Notes: generated by a model not told the origin, from the letters alone. 64,000 nucleotides of DNA from Limnanthes douglasii subsp. nivea (GCA_036936605.1 JAUPFV010000005.1:123002453-123066452), one strand, 5' to 3'. Shown: positions 1 through 11,731, counted from the stretch's first letter. Numbers and translations: made by a program.

Positions 1-1240
1 GATTCTTCGTGTTTCCATAAAGTCATGAAGAGTTATAATTCTCACTTGTGGATAAACGCTACAAAATAAGAGTATAAGTCAATGCAAGATAACACATTTA
101 GAAGCCCTCATTACCTTAAGATACAACACTGATTGGTTGCAAATAACATTACCAAAACGAATCAGAATTCTTAAGGTAATATGGAGAGACATAAAACATG
201 ATTTGTGACAATAAGATATACTCATCATAAATGAATTAACTTTAAATAGATACTATCTCAAGTTTTATAAATGACTCAATTAGAAAAATCACGACATTAA
301 GAAAATACTCTTTAACCAAGGTTCTATATGCTTATGAAGTTGGGAGTCCCTTGTATGCTTAAGTTTACAAGGTCGGATACTGCATATGTTTTCTGATTGT
401 TGGAGAGGTGTGTAAGTAGTCTAGAAATAGACTATTATAAAGTGGTCAAAAGAGGGCTCTCCGTTCAAGAAACAAGAAAAATGAAACATATGGACATATA
501 TGAAGTCGAGATAATTTTGAGACTAATGAGCATTCCGACTTAGAGTTTAGTAGGTTGTGTGGATATATTTGGTAGCATGTTAGATAACATTTTCCCATTA
601 GTTAGAGATACAATCTTATGGAAAAATTTAAAGTAACACTAGTTGCATCTTCTATATGCTAGTGCAATTTGTCTAATGTTTTAATTCGTCCAATCAATCA
701 CTATGGTTATAGAATTGAGTCATTATACAAGGGAAAGAAAGTTCCATAAGGATATGATGTGATAATAATTCTAAAGTTAAATAGTATGAGCTTATCTTAG
801 TTCGAACGTATAAATATATCGTTCATGTCTATTAAAAGAGAGTTAAGAGATGTCAAATAAGTATAAAGCGCATCATACAAAATTCTATGGTAGTAGATTC
901 TCTTACGAACGTACGACTACCTTCAATGTATCGAGAACATATATTAAGATGGGTGTTGTTTGTTTAGAGGATCATTAATTTCATTGAGAGTTTTGTACTT
1001 GGAACCGATTTGTATTTGTAGTTTAATTGTGTATATTTTGGTTTATTTCAATATATGGCCCAGTTAAAATGCATTGACTTCTATAACTCATTAAGTATAT
1101 CTTCACTTGATTAGGGCCAATTAAGAATAAATGTGTAATTATATTTTATATTTTTTTTAGTTAACCTATTGACAATGAAATTAGAATGTCCATTAGGTAA
1201 ATATATCATTGAGTATCATCTGCCAATCCAAGTGGGAGAT
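1..1240. other. AT-rich remnant, probably internal DNA of an old copia-like element
   Basis: No frame longer than about 60 codons and no recognisable domain. The only structural hint is at its right end, where a purine tract (AAGTGGGAGAT, 1230-1240) sits directly before a TGTTGG start. This is the typical 3' junction of plant Ty1/copia elements. I infer that the DNA to the left is the decayed 3' part of such an element on the plus strand. I could not recognise its RNase H. Confidence 0.3.
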
Positions 1241-1691
1241 TGTTGGATGAATATGCTAATGATATGTTTAGATACTATCATAAGACAATCTAATTAATAA
1301 GTAGTGAGAGTAATATGTGAAAACTCGTTATGAAGGTAAAAGTGTAGAAATCAGGTCGAATTTGGGATCTATGAAAAGATTGTGTCCAAATATCAACACT
1401 TGAGAATGTACTCATAAGTTCAAGAGCTAAATTGATAGAAATCAATTTAATGGATTGTTGTATTTCATCACAATATGAAATAGAATGGTATAATGCAATG
1501 GTGTTTGGGCTTTAAAATGCTAACTGCATTAGCTATATAAGTGAAACGTATGCTTGAATTCTTTCGTTACATATACAAAAATATTTGTCGTTTTTTTGGT
1601 TTGACAGACTACTAAAACTCTAAATCTTCTTTCGTTCTTCTCTAACTAACTTTTTAGTGTAGTTCTTTAAAAAGCGCAATAACGAAAAACA
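1241..1691 (+). mobile_element. Degenerate copia-like 3' LTR (right end uncertain)
   Basis: Begins TGTTGGATGA immediately after the purine tract, a common start for plant copia LTRs. It contains a TATA-like box (AGCTATATAAG) near 1531. The right end is a guess at a CA dinucleotide near 1691; no matching second LTR or target duplication was found. It could be a solo or truncated LTR. Confidence 0.4.
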
Positions 1692-1866
1692 ATGTTAGAG
1701 AAACAAAACTATAAAAACTCCATGATCTACAAAACAATATATGAATCTGTAGTTTAATTGTAATCCATTCTTATTAAAAATGAGTAAGTTAATTGATAAA
1801 CATTTCATAGTTTATTATAGTAGTAAAATAATATGATAAAAAATGATGTATTTTTATATTATAGGA

Positions 1867-1875
1867 TTCAATAAA
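1867..1875. repeat. Left 9-bp target site duplication of the MULE pair
   Basis: TTCAATAAA lies directly before the MULE terminus GAGAAAAGTACC. The identical 9-mer is at 23313-23321, directly after the far terminus of the second copy. Nine bases is the standard Mutator-superfamily duplication. Confidence 0.9.
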
Positions 1876-2189
1876 GAGAAAAGTACCCATAAATACCTTC
1901 TCAACTATCAAATACCAAAATGGTACCCGTTTTTGGACTAGTTTCAAAAACTACCTAGAGCCAATATATGGACAATTATACCCTCAAGGGTATAAAAAGG
2001 GTTGTTTTGGTGAAACCCACTTTTTTCACCTTCTAATCAGACTTTTAGGTTCCAATTCCCCCCACTTTCACATTTCTAAATTTGAGGAGAGAGAAACACG
2101 TTTTACGAGAGCGAACCCAAAAGTCATTTTTGAACGCAAACGTAACCGGCGATATCAATCGACCCTTCTGTTCCGATAATTCTGACACC

Positions 2190-2410
2190 CACCGGCGAAC
2201 CACCGGGGACAAGTAACGACTGTCTCTGTCTCTGCTCCAATATTTCGGACACCAACCGGCGAACCACCGGCGACAAGTAACCACTGTCTTTGTCTCTGGT
2301 CCGAAATTTCAGACACCAACCGGCGAACCACCGCCGACGACTAACCTTCGAAGCAACCACTGTCTCTGTCTCTGTTTCGATATTTGGAACCACCACCGGC
2401 GAGCCTCGAA
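2190..2410. repeat. 64-bp tandem repeat, four units (MULE copy 1)
   Basis: The anchor ACCGGCGAACCACC starts at 2191, 2255 and 2319, exactly 64 bp apart. A fourth, diverged unit starts at 2395. Each unit ends with a CTGTCTCTGTCTCTG pyrimidine block. The array is GC-richer than its surroundings and lies in the leader region upstream of the Ulp1 gene. It is open on both strands only because it is repetitive. Confidence 0.85.
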
Positions 2411-2539
2411 CTGCAAAGAAGTTTCCGTCGAACGGAACAGTCGCCCAGTGTCTCTGTTATTCCTTACGCCTTCGAACCGAACCAGGTATCTGTCTACCAC
2501 TGTCTCTGTTCGATTCATATGCGTCGATGTATAGGTTGT

Positions 2540-3073
2540 TTTACATTGATAGTCCATGATGTATGACGTCTAATACTCCGGTAGTGAGTAAGGCGATTTG
2601 TTACTGTTGCTCGAGCGGACGACGTTACGTAAGAGTTGTATTGGTAGTAAGGCTGTTGTTGTTGTATGCATTGTGAGGCTGCTGTTTTAAGCATCGTGAA
2701 TTTACGTAGGGTTGGTCCATATCTAGCAATATGAACTGTATTATCTATCAGTATTTAGTTTACCTTTCCGACGCCATGGATTTGAACCTGGCCTGGTTGA
2801 ATCGTGAACGTGTTAGATCGGCTATCACAGCTATAGCGTTGCTGTTTCAAATGTTGTCAGTGTATTTAGGTATCGTCAAATATCTAGCAATGTATCTTGT
2901 ATTATATATCAGGGTCTGATAGTAGTTTACATGTCAGACAACACGTCTAGGGGATAAGTATAAGATTCTGGTCGCTTCTACAAATCTTCATAATGGAGTG
3001 GCAACTTAGTGTTATTGTTTTAGTTACCATGTAATTACTAACTAGCTTATTATGTGAACGTTAACAGGTAAAA
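2540..3073 (+). other. Leader region of the Ulp1-type gene, copy 1
   Basis: No convincing coding sequence. Several TA(G/T)CA(A/G) hexamers occur (for example at 2724, 2744, 2885 and 2907). Directly before the first coding exon, TTAACAG at about 3061-3067 resembles a 3' splice site, so the leader probably contains an intron. An upstream small frame at 2731-2919 is conserved in copy 2 but looks non-coding. Confidence 0.4.
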
Positions 3074-5033
3074 ATGACGAAAACAGGAGTATTCTACCGC
3101 TCGGGGTTGGTTGGCATAATCAACGTACTGAGACGGGATATAATCAAAGCTGAACACATCGAGGCTGCTCGCGGAACCCCTTTCTACACCTTCCTCAAAA
3201 CCTCGTACGACTTGAGGAACGAGGTTCTGAAGCTTAAAAAGTTCCACCACTTGATCGAGGCGATCTGTGGTTTATACGACGTCAGATGGAAGGCTTTCAA
3301 GATTGGACAAAAGCATGTAAGGCTGAGCAAGAAAGATGTTAAGGCGATCTTTGGCCTAAGACACGGTAACGAAGAGATGCCGATGAGCAAATCAGGTGGA
3401 TTTATCGCTCAGTACGCCGATGGAGCCGAGTTAGATTCGATTTTGATGAAGAAATATTTTTTGAGTCCAAGGACGAGGAGAAGCGGGCCAACGAACGACA
3501 AATCAGTTTCCAACGCGTTAATAAAGGTAAATATAGTATGTTAGAATGTAGTTGTTTTGTAGTTCATGCTGCAGGCTCTGCCGGTTGATGAAATGCCGGC
3601 ACATTTTCACATCACTATAAATAGATTGCTATAAATCACAATCTATGAACATTAAGATATCAGAGTTATGGTAACATTAAAGCAACAGTTTATGTAGACC
3701 TAATGTATAAGATATAAACATAGATAGCAAGGTTGAATAGGGTGGATATCAGAGTATAACAGTATACATAACAATGTATACACGAATACACAGCAGAGTG
3801 TCAGCAAATGTAAGTAAAGATGTTAAATACGAAACAGAAAACGTAGCTTGATGCATATGTTAGATGCAAATCCAGAAACTATCAATAGTGAATAGAGTGG
3901 ATATCAGAGGGTAGCAGCATAGATAGCAATGTAAACATGGTAGAACAACAAGAAGATCCAGAAGTATGGTACTTGCCAACAACATAGTTCTCGTACAGGC
4001 TTTCCGTAAGTGTGACAGAGATAATGGAACTGCCTAACGAAACTCAAGTGGACTTCAAGGTAAAAATCTATTAGGATGTATCTATCGTATTTTACTTGTT
4101 AGTCTAGCAACGTGTCTATATACGTCTATCAATATTAAATGAAGCATCTAGCATTGTGTCAACCAATAAACTGTTGGTTATTATTTTCAGTAATCCAAGT
4201 CACTCAACTGATTTGAGATTGTAATTGTGTTCTGATAGGTAATAGATGCTTGGATATATAAGCTGTTAAAGGATTCAGATTTCAAAGTCCCTGTGAAAGG
4301 GTTTGATAATAAGTATTCATTTCCTGTCCCAGCCATTCAAATAACTGGGATTGCAACTGTAAGTTCCCAGGGGATTATTGGTTTTATATTAGTTACATCT
4401 ACTTCCTATATTAATGTCTTAAATTTACAGGGGACACTGGCTAAAAAGGGAGATATGTCTGTCATTGTGGACAAGGTTTTTGAGACAATGAACCCCGACA
4501 CATATGTCTCTTTCGTCCCCCTATGTACCGTAAACACGGATGGCGTGAACCACTGGACGCTCCTGGTTATAGACATGGAGAATGGGGCTGCCAGAAGCTA
4601 CAACCCAATGTTGCCGTGGAGCAAGCACATTCCCGATAAGACGAGAAACACAGCCGATGCTCTGGTAAGGAATTTAAAATCCAAGTTATCTATTTTGGTT
4701 GATTGTCTAGCAATTTCTAATACTACATCTATCAAACTGTATAGTAATGCATATCAATGACTGCTACTGTATCTATCAATGCAGCTGGCCTATTGCATGA
4801 AGAAGAAATATATACCGCAGGTAAAAGGTGGGTACAAAATTAAGACCATGTTAAACATCCCACAGCAAAAGAAGGGCAGCTACGACTGCGGTGTTTTCGT
4901 TTGCAAATACGTAGAAGACATCATTACAAAAGGGTTTGTTGGACGGGAATATGGTGAGGAAATGCCGGCAGAAACAAGAGCTAAAATATTCAAACATTTC
5001 TTGAATGATCGTAACACAAACAAATGTTGGTAG
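3074..5033 (+). pseudogene. DUF1985/Ulp1-type protein gene, internally deleted (MULE copy 1)
   Basis: Remains of the ten-exon gene that is complete in copy 2. The first exon (3074-3526) encodes the DUF1985-like start, with the AFKIG...VRLSKKDV...IFGL pattern. A 2813-bp deletion, joined at 3940/3941 with about one base of overlap, removes exons 2-6 and most of exon 7. The rest of exon 7 carries a stop (CAG in copy 2, TAG here, near 3985). The last three exons (4239-4358, 4431-4664, 4785-5033) encode the C48 protease end with the NHW histidine and the YDCGVF cysteine. Splice sites match copy 2. A transcript could at best make a truncated protein. Confidence 0.8.
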
Positions 5034-6018
5034 TATGTAATTTATTTTTTGGTACCCATTTGTATTTTTTGCGTAGATTAGCAATGGGTGAATTAGACAA
5101 ACTTCTATGATTTATGTTTGGAGTAGAAAATTTACATGTAAACGCACTTTTTCACATCACTGTTACAGCATTCAGTGTTGTGTCCTACTAATTTAGATAT
5201 GTTGTTACCTTTCATAGTAGTTTTCAAGTCGTTCACAAAGTTTTTATTATTAACTATCAGGCTTGAACCACACATCTATCAATGTCTAATTTGTTAACTA
5301 TCAGAAAAATAATCAGGTGGTGTATGTAGATGTATAACAAATGGATTTTTAAGCAGGTGTATACTAAATTAAATATGTAGGGCAAATATATTTATAAACT
5401 ACCTTGGCATATACACCATTGTTTGCATGAATCAATTTCATCTATGGGCAGTATATATCTACTATTTGTACATATAAGAGATGTAATAAAAAACTACCAA
5501 TAATGCATATATAAGAAGAACTATCAATGTTTACCAAATTGTCTATCTGGGTTTAAGGAAGGATCTATCTGGGGTTAAGCAAGCAAATATCGTAGTGCGA
5601 AACATATCGTAATTTATAAATTTTTTGGTTACGAACCATATAGTATAGTTTTAGATATCGTTCAGACAAAATAGCTAGACCAAATAGGTTTTAAATTTTT
5701 AATATAATTTATCTACCATTGAAAATTACTCGTAAATATCATATAACAGGTTAGTGATGCACGAAATATATATATATATATGGACTGCACAACATGGTTA
5801 TTGGTAGATAAATGCAATTAATTTGTTGAAAGGACTTTTAACCATACACATTACTCATTAGAAGTTAATGTGTTAAAGGCATTGGTTAGATTGTACTTGA
5901 AAAGACAATGGGTAGATGAACTAGAATGATTACATTCATTTAATATACGTGTGCCATTAAAGTTGTGAAAGAAAATATGGTTGCTTAATGGGACTCAACA
6001 TTGGGTGCTGGGTTTTGC
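5034..6018. other. Spacer between the Ulp1-type and acidic genes, copy 1
   Basis: About 1 kb of AT-rich non-coding DNA with several TATCAR hexamers (5260-5330, 5521) and a short (AT)n run at 5769-5782. No gene seen. The right end carries the promoter of the acidic gene. Confidence 0.5.
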
Positions 6019-6026
6019 TATAAATA
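6019..6026 (+). promoter_or_regulatory. TATA box of the acidic-protein gene
   Basis: TATAAATA about 100 bp before the ATG at 6123, with a pyrimidine- and A-rich leader and a good plant start context (ACCATGGC). In copy 2 the corresponding box reads TATAAATAG. Confidence 0.55.
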
Positions 6027-6122
6027 TAGGGTCATATGTCAACCTATTCCTCACAAACTTACCTACAAAGAAAAAAAAATCCAGAACCTATACCCTAAGT
6101 TCAAACCACTGCTCCTCCTACC

Positions 6123-6509
6123 ATGGCACCTTCATCACCATTCTCCCCACACCAGTCCGGCGACGACGCGTGGTCCTCTGACCACTATGCATGTAACAAG
6201 GCATACAAGCGTACGACAACGTCGGAGTACTCCTCTGACGAAGAAGATGATTGGTCGGTCTGGTCTGAGGACCAAGAAGACCCTTATGGATCATGGGATT
6301 CTTGGTCCATGGACGACTGTTATCTTTCTGAGGATGAAAAACTGCCAAAAAGGAAAAGACGTAAGAGCAGCAGCAAGTGGGAAGAAGAAGACGACGATGA
6401 AGATGAAGAGGCAGACGACGAGGCCTCTGACGACGAAGAAGATGATGAAGATGAAGAAGAAGAAGAAGAAGAAGAGGATGAGGAATCTGATGGAGAGGAC
6501 TCCGAGTAG
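6123..6509 (+). CDS. Small, extremely acidic nuclear-type protein (MULE accessory gene)
   Basis: A 128-residue protein. The N-terminal third (1-40) is Ser/Thr/Asp-rich. Residues 41-72 hold several Trp residues set among acids (DDWSVW, GSWDSW). Residues 73-85 are a basic nuclear-localisation-like cluster (KLPKRKRRK). Residues 87-128 are almost wholly Asp/Glu with a few Ser. I know no family match. Such acidic tails occur in histone chaperones and other chromatin proteins, so a nuclear role binding basic proteins is possible, but this is inference. It lies inside the MULE between the Ulp1 gene and the transposase, with its own TATA box and Kozak-like start. GAA/GAT repeats in the tail vary in length between copies. 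In copy 2 the start codon is destroyed, so only this copy could be translated from the same site. Confidence 0.6.
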   Translation: MAPSSPFSPHQSGDDAWSSDHYACNKAYKRTTTSEYSSDEEDDWSVWSEDQEDPYGSWDSWSMDDCYLSEDEKLPKRKRRKSSSKWEEEDDDEDEEADDEASDDEEDDEDEEEEEEEEDEESDGEDSE

Positions 6510-8073
6510 GTTAGAACATGGAGATGTAGTTTCATGGCACTTTAGGTTTATCTTTTGTTGTTTTCGTCTGTTTGTTTATGGTTTTTTTGGACTGTTAGTG
6601 TGACCAACCCTGTGCAGTAGACTCTTTTTTTGACAGGGTTGGATGATTTATGGTTTATGGCACTTTGCGAATCTCTGTACCATTGCATGATTTTAATGTT
6701 AAAGTTTCGTTGCATTTTACCTTCTCTAGCTTAAACTGGTAAGATATGGTATGACATGGTGCAGTTGAAGGTAGCAGTTTTACTTGCAGTTATTTCACAG
6801 AATCGCAATCTATGAACACTAAGATATCAGAGTTATGGTAACATGAAAAGAACAAACAATGTAGCTCTAATGTGTAAGATGTAAACATAGATAGCAAGGT
6901 TGAATGGAGTGGACATCAGAGTATAACAGCATAGGTAGCAATGTATACACGAGTACACAACAAAATGTTAACAAATGTAAGTAAAGATGTTAAATACGAA
7001 ACAGAAAACATATCTTGATGTATCTGTGAGATGCAAAATCCAGAAACTATCAATGTTGAATATAGTGGATATCAGAGGGTAGCATCAGAGATAGCAATGT
7101 ATACAGGGATAGATATCAGAGTCTATAACAAACATATATGGTACTTGTCATTTCTATAAGGGTACAAAACATAAGTCGAGATACAAGAAGTGCTTATCTT
7201 TGAGATGAATCAGGCATGAATGATTTTAAGTACACCTATAACAAATGTAAGTAAAATATCAGATGGATCTAAACCAAAACAGAAAACATATCTTGATGTA
7301 TCTGTCAGATGCAAAATCCAGAAACTATCAATGTTTAATATAATGGATATCAGAGGGTAGCAGCATAAATAGCAATGTATATATGGATAGATATCAGAGT
7401 CTGTAACAAACAGATATGGTACGTGTCAATTCTTTTAGGGGACAAAACATATGTCGAGATACAAGAAGTGCTTATCTCTGAGATGAATCATGCATGAATG
7501 ATTTGGAGTACATCTATAACAAATGTAAGTAAAATATCAGATGGATGTAAACCAAAACAGAAAACATATCTTGATGTATCTGTTAGATGCAAAACCCAGA
7601 AACTATCAACGTTGAATATAGTGGATATCAGATGGTAGCAGCATAGATAGCAATGTATATAGGGATAGATATCAGAGTCTGTAACGAACAGATATGGTAC
7701 GTGCCAATTCTATAAGGGTACAAAACATAAGTGGAGATACAAGAAGTGCTTATCTTTGAGATGAATATGGCATGGAATATTTGAAGTACATGTATAACAA
7801 ATGTAAGTAAAGCATCAGATGGATGTGAACCGAAACAAAAAACATACTTTGATGTATATGTTAGATGCAATATCCAGAATCTATCACTGTTGAATAGAGT
7901 CGCTATCAGAGTATAACCTCAAAGATAGCAATGTATAATTGAATAGATATCATAGTCAGAAAGAAACAGACATGGAACATGTAAATGTTAAAAGTGTACG
8001 AAACATAAGTCGAAAGATAAGGAGTGCTTATCTTTGATATGTAAAATGTTACAAAAAAGTAGGTAAATAATGT
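6510..8073. repeat. 278-bp tandem repeat array, about four to five units (MULE copy 1)
   Basis: The anchor CCAGAAACTATCAA starts at 7040, 7318, 7596 and, mutated, 7874: exactly 278 bp apart each time. A diverged unit precedes these from about 6795. Each unit contains about six TA(G/T)CA(A/G) hexamers on the plus strand and none on the minus strand in the unit I counted (7318-7595). The array fills the space between the acidic gene's 3' end (3' UTR 6510-6790) and the transposase stop codon. It shows no coding potential. Confidence 0.85.
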
Positions 8074-10452
8074 TTAGAACGGAGCATCACATGACCGCCT
8101 ATTATGCCCCGATTTGAAACATCGACCACAACGGGACTGGCTGCTGGAAAGTTCGCCTATTGATGGAATACGCTTCTTCCTCGGACGACCGGGTCGTCTT
8201 TTAACGTTATGGGGCAGCACCAAGGGCTCTCCATCACAATCTGCGCTACTGGATTCGCCAAACTCTGTTATAGCCGGTATGTTAAATGAATAGTTGGACA
8301 GGTAATTTTGGGTAGTGAAAACCGGCTCAACCAACGTCATAGGATCCTCGTTTATAGATGCAATTGCAGCCAACGCATGAGCGCACGGGAAACATTCTTG
8401 CTGCCAAGAGCCGCATGTGCATTTGAAATCCAGTATGTTGACCACCATGACTGGGTCCGATAAAACCTCAAAATAAGCGGCAGAAGACTTGCGAACTAAC
8501 CATGTCCGACTGGATTGTACATTGTCTTTGAACATCTTGTCAAACTCGGGGCACAAATGTGTGTTCCAACTTTGGCCTTCTCCTAAACGACGAGACATTT
8601 GAGTCATCAGAAGAGCTCTAATCCGGTCGATTAATTCGACTATAGGCAGATGGCACAACTTCTTAATCTGGCCATTGAACGATTCAACAGCGGTTGATGC
8701 CATCGCCCCATACCGTTTGCCTTTGACATATGCCTGAGCCCATTTTTCTGGGGCCAGATTCCTTACGAAGTTGCCAATACGCTTACCGCCTAGGCGCAAA
8801 AACTGACCATAACGTTCATTAAAAAGATCCACTGTAGGGGCATAAGCACCGCTCTTAAACATCACTAGCATACCTTATTTGTAGACTCTGTTAGTGTGTT
8901 CAAGAGCTTTATTCAAGTTCTGGATAAGATGGAAGATGCAATAAGCGTGGTAGTCAGTAGGATAAAGAGTTACGACAGCGCTAATAATACCAGCATGGCG
9001 GTCTGAAATGAAAGTTATTTGCCCTAACAGATGAGGTTTTAAATTTTCCAAAAACCAAAACCAGTTTTCCGAGTCTTCACTACCAAATATACCAAAAGCT
9101 ACGGGGAAAAGACCTGCGATGGAAAATAAATAGCTTAAAAACAGAACTACATTAACAGAACAATGTTGAGGTCGACTGTGTAATAGTAAACAAAGAACAG
9201 TCTGTGTAACCTAATCTATCAGACATAGCCTCCCAAGCTAGCAATCAGTAATGGCTAAAATACCAAAGTATGTAATCCAAACTATGAGACAATCTTATTA
9301 AATCGCAAACTATGTAAACATATTTATCAGACCAAATGTATATTGAAACATGTAATGACCATTGTTTCCATCTTCTGCCACTGCTGAAAGCAACACGCCA
9401 CCATGCTTCCCTGATAGGTGGGTTCCGTCAACATACAGTAGATGGCGGCACGAATGGAAACCCTGAAGACACGCCCCAAACGCTATAAAACAGCGACGGA
9501 AAACATTGCCGGGAGCCAAATCCAGATGACAGTCCGTAGTGATGTCACGACTCTTTAGCCTCTTGAAGTATGGTTTTAGCAATCCGAAAGAGGTATTGCT
9601 ATCTCCAAATACAACGCGACGGGCCTTCTCCAACGCATTCCAAGATAGACGATATGAAACGTGTAAACCGTAGTCTTGCTTGATGGTCGACTGTATAGTC
9701 TTAGCTGTTAAAGAATGGCTGTTCCGTATAGAATCGTGAATATCATCAGCAATCAAATCGGACGACAAATGCCTGCTTTTCTTCTTTGTGAATACGGGAC
9801 TGCACGTGTGGGTACTGAAAAATCTTTTAATTGTCATCAAACCGGTCTTAGAATCGACAGAAGCGTAAAGCCTCCATTTGCAGCCATCCGAATCTTTGTT
9901 TACACAATAAACGGTGATCTTGTTAAAGGTATTGTGCATGTACCTAAACGCAAAACCGTTCTCTAATGCATAACGGGATAAGGATAACCTCAGACCTTGA
10001 GGACCGTCTTGAAATGACTGTCCAACACCGATGATAGCTTCTGCCTATCCCGCTGTAGCTAGATGTCTTTTTTTGGGGGTTGTAATGGCCAACCAGGTAC
10101 TGCTTTCACCGCTGGTTCGTTGCATGTGAGAGGATTCTTCGAACAATTGAACGGGTTGTTTACGTTTAATGGCGGAGCCTTTATCAGCAACACGTTCTTC
10201 GATAAGAAATGACACACTCTTCAAACGCTCAACATCGAGGTAACATTCCAACCCAATGAAATCGGTCTCCTTATTAAAAATACAATTATTCTGAGCATCG
10301 CAAGAGTACGTAATGCTGTAGTTGCCTCTAATAAGCCCTTGCCATGTTTGCTCAACGTACTGTTGAAATGACTCGAAGTTTTCGAATTCGGACAGCGAAA
10401 TAATACATGTTTCCGTACCAAATTTGAAAATGCAAACTTTTGGTTTCGACAT
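8074..10452 (-). pseudogene. MuDR-type MULE transposase, two nonsense codons (copy 1)
   Basis: Two exons on the minus strand, 10452-9333 and 9113-8074, with a 219-bp GT/AG intron, giving about 719 residues. The ATG at 10452 (MSKPKV) is chosen; an in-frame ATG at 10509 is possible. In order: a novel N-terminus, a MuDR/FAR1-like DNA-binding domain (about 138-225, with the C...C...H...C pattern ending HTC), the MULE catalytic domain with Asp about 342 (YVDGTH), Asp about 411 (SDRHAG) and Glu about 517 (VESFNG), a SWIM zinc finger (605-619, CTCG...CFPCAH), an AT-hook (RRPGRPRKKR, 679-688) and a CCHC knuckle (702-715). It would cut and rejoin the element ends in the nucleus. Stops at 10045-10047 (TGG to TAG) and 8875-8877 (CAA to TAA) break it; copy 2 is sense at both. 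Confidence 0.88.
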
Positions 10453-10509
10453 TGTGTACCATGAATTATAGGAGTTTTGGTTAGTGTGTTTAACGTTGGT
10501 GTAGAACAA

Positions 10510-10950
10510 CTGAATGTGTTACTGATAGTATAACAGATATAGCAATATCCTATATCTAACATATCAGGGTATATGCATCGTGGGCTAATTTCAACACACA
10601 TAGCAAACTGGCATACCTAAACTATCAGGGTATATGGACTACTGGTCAGTTTTCCAACACATATATCAACCGATTATTACTAACATATCAGGGTGTCTGC
10701 AGCAAGAGGAAATGGTTGGAAACATATAGCAATATCACGTACCTAAACTATAAGGGTATATGGAGTCATGGTCTATTTATCAACACATATAGCAACCTGA
10801 CATAACTAAGATATCATGGTGTATGCAGTCAGGTTTAATCTACAAACACATCTAACATATCAGGGTGTATGCAGTAAGCTAGCAACCTCAAACATACAAT
10901 TGCAGGCGATAAATCGCAAGGAGTAACCATATAAATATCAGGGTTCAAAC
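10510..10950. repeat. About 62-bp iterons upstream of the transposase (copy 1 only)
   Basis: ATCAGGGT-type anchors recur at 10563, 10624, 10687, 10750 (mutated), 10813 (mutated), 10859 and 10937, mostly 61-63 bp apart, alternating with CATATAGCAA blocks. I count twelve TA(G/T)CA(A/G) hexamers on the plus strand and one on the minus strand in this stretch. It lies in the promoter/leader of the minus-strand transposase, yet the motif keeps the same strand as elsewhere in the element. The region is deleted in copy 2. Confidence 0.75.
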
Positions 10951-11159
10951 ATAGGTGGGAAAATGAAATTTCTCACCGGAATGTGATCGGAGCCGGTTTG
11001 GATGCTTTGAATTGAGCAGAAACAGATGGTAATAAGTTTCCTGCAATTAACGTACGTTATATGAGAGTCTAGAATCGATTTCGAAAATGGAAAACGATTT
11101 CGAAACTTAAAACTCGACTCTGTTACTGACCTGTAAGATGTAACGTCCGGCTACGATTT

Positions 11160-11280
11160 CGAAACTTAAAACACTTGTTAGGAGGCTGAGATACGGTGGT
11201 CTAGGAGGCTGAGATACGGTGCAAAATCGGAGCTAGGAGGCTGAGACGGTGCAAAATCGCTGCTAGGAGACTCTGGATGA
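11160..11280. repeat. Short GC-richer tandem repeat (TAGGAGGCTGAG units)
   Basis: TAGGAGGCTGAG or a close variant begins at 11179, 11202, 11234 and 11264, each followed by (AT)ACGGTG and partly by CAAAATCG. It is upstream of the transposase gene and missing from copy 2. The rest of 10951-11731 is non-coding terminal DNA with GGTAT/GGTAC blocks. Confidence 0.6.
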
Positions 11281-11731
11281 AACTGACGACGTCAAACCGG
11301 AATTGTGAAACTCGTCGGTGATTGGAACAATCTGAAAAGGCGATTATATGGATCGCCGGTGGTTACGTAAGGTAAATGGTGGTTCAATAGTGTCGCCGGA
11401 GGTGGTGTGATCAGCCGTGGTTTTTTGAAATGAAGAGACGTTCTTGAAAAATGGGTTGTTTGTTAGGTTAGGAGAGAGGAGAGAGAAAGGGGGCTAATAA
11501 ATTCAAAATTCAAAATTCAAAAGTAATTAAGAAGGTGTTGAAGCTAAAAGGGGCCCTTTTTTTCACAAATCAACCTTATATACTAGGTTGAGGGTAATCT
11601 TGGTATTAAAAAAAGAAAAGGTATTAGAAGTGGATATGTTTAATGAGATAGGTATTAAGTGAGCATTAACCCATTTTTGGGTACTAGGTTGTAATAGGTT
11701 TGGCTAAAAGGTACTTAGTGTGTCATTTCCC

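Larger units (their letters stand above)
1876..11731. mobile_element. MULE copy 1 (VANDAL/Ulp1-type Mutator-like element)
   Basis: A 9856-bp copy from GAGAAAAGTACC to GTGTCATTTCCC. Its termini are only weakly inverted: GAGAAA against the complement GGGAAA, followed by scattered GGTAC/TACC blocks. It is thus near the non-TIR class of MULEs. It holds a minus-strand transposase (8074-10452), the remains of a plus-strand DUF1985/Ulp1 gene (3074-5033) and a small acidic-protein gene (6123-6509). Compared with copy 2 it lacks 2813 bp between 3940 and 3941 but keeps 1071 bp (10221-11291) that copy 2 has lost. Elsewhere the copies differ by only a few bases per hundred or less by eye. Confidence 0.85.

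Noticed and set aside
2045..2560. Overlapping frames on both strands with repeated RRWFAGW-like phrases (also 11903-12420)
   Set aside because: They arise from the 64-bp tandem repeat, which is open in several frames. No start context or domain supports a gene.
2731..2919. 62-codon plus-strand frame conserved at 12589-12777
   Set aside because: Nearly identical DNA in both MULE copies explains the conservation; no domain, and it overlaps the hexamer-rich leader.
6320..6535. Minus-strand poly-Ser frame (also 18987-19199)
   Set aside because: It is the complement of the GAA/GAT-rich coding tail of the acidic gene; the plus-strand frame has a promoter, start context and structure.
7628..7870. 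Minus-strand frame within the 278-bp array (also 20292-20534)
   Set aside because: Low-complexity frame through repeats, not preserved between units.
6790..8073. Regular repeats that could suggest a CRISPR or satellite array
   Set aside because: Units of 278 bp without unique spacers, inside a plant transposon and present in both copies; an internal tandem repeat.
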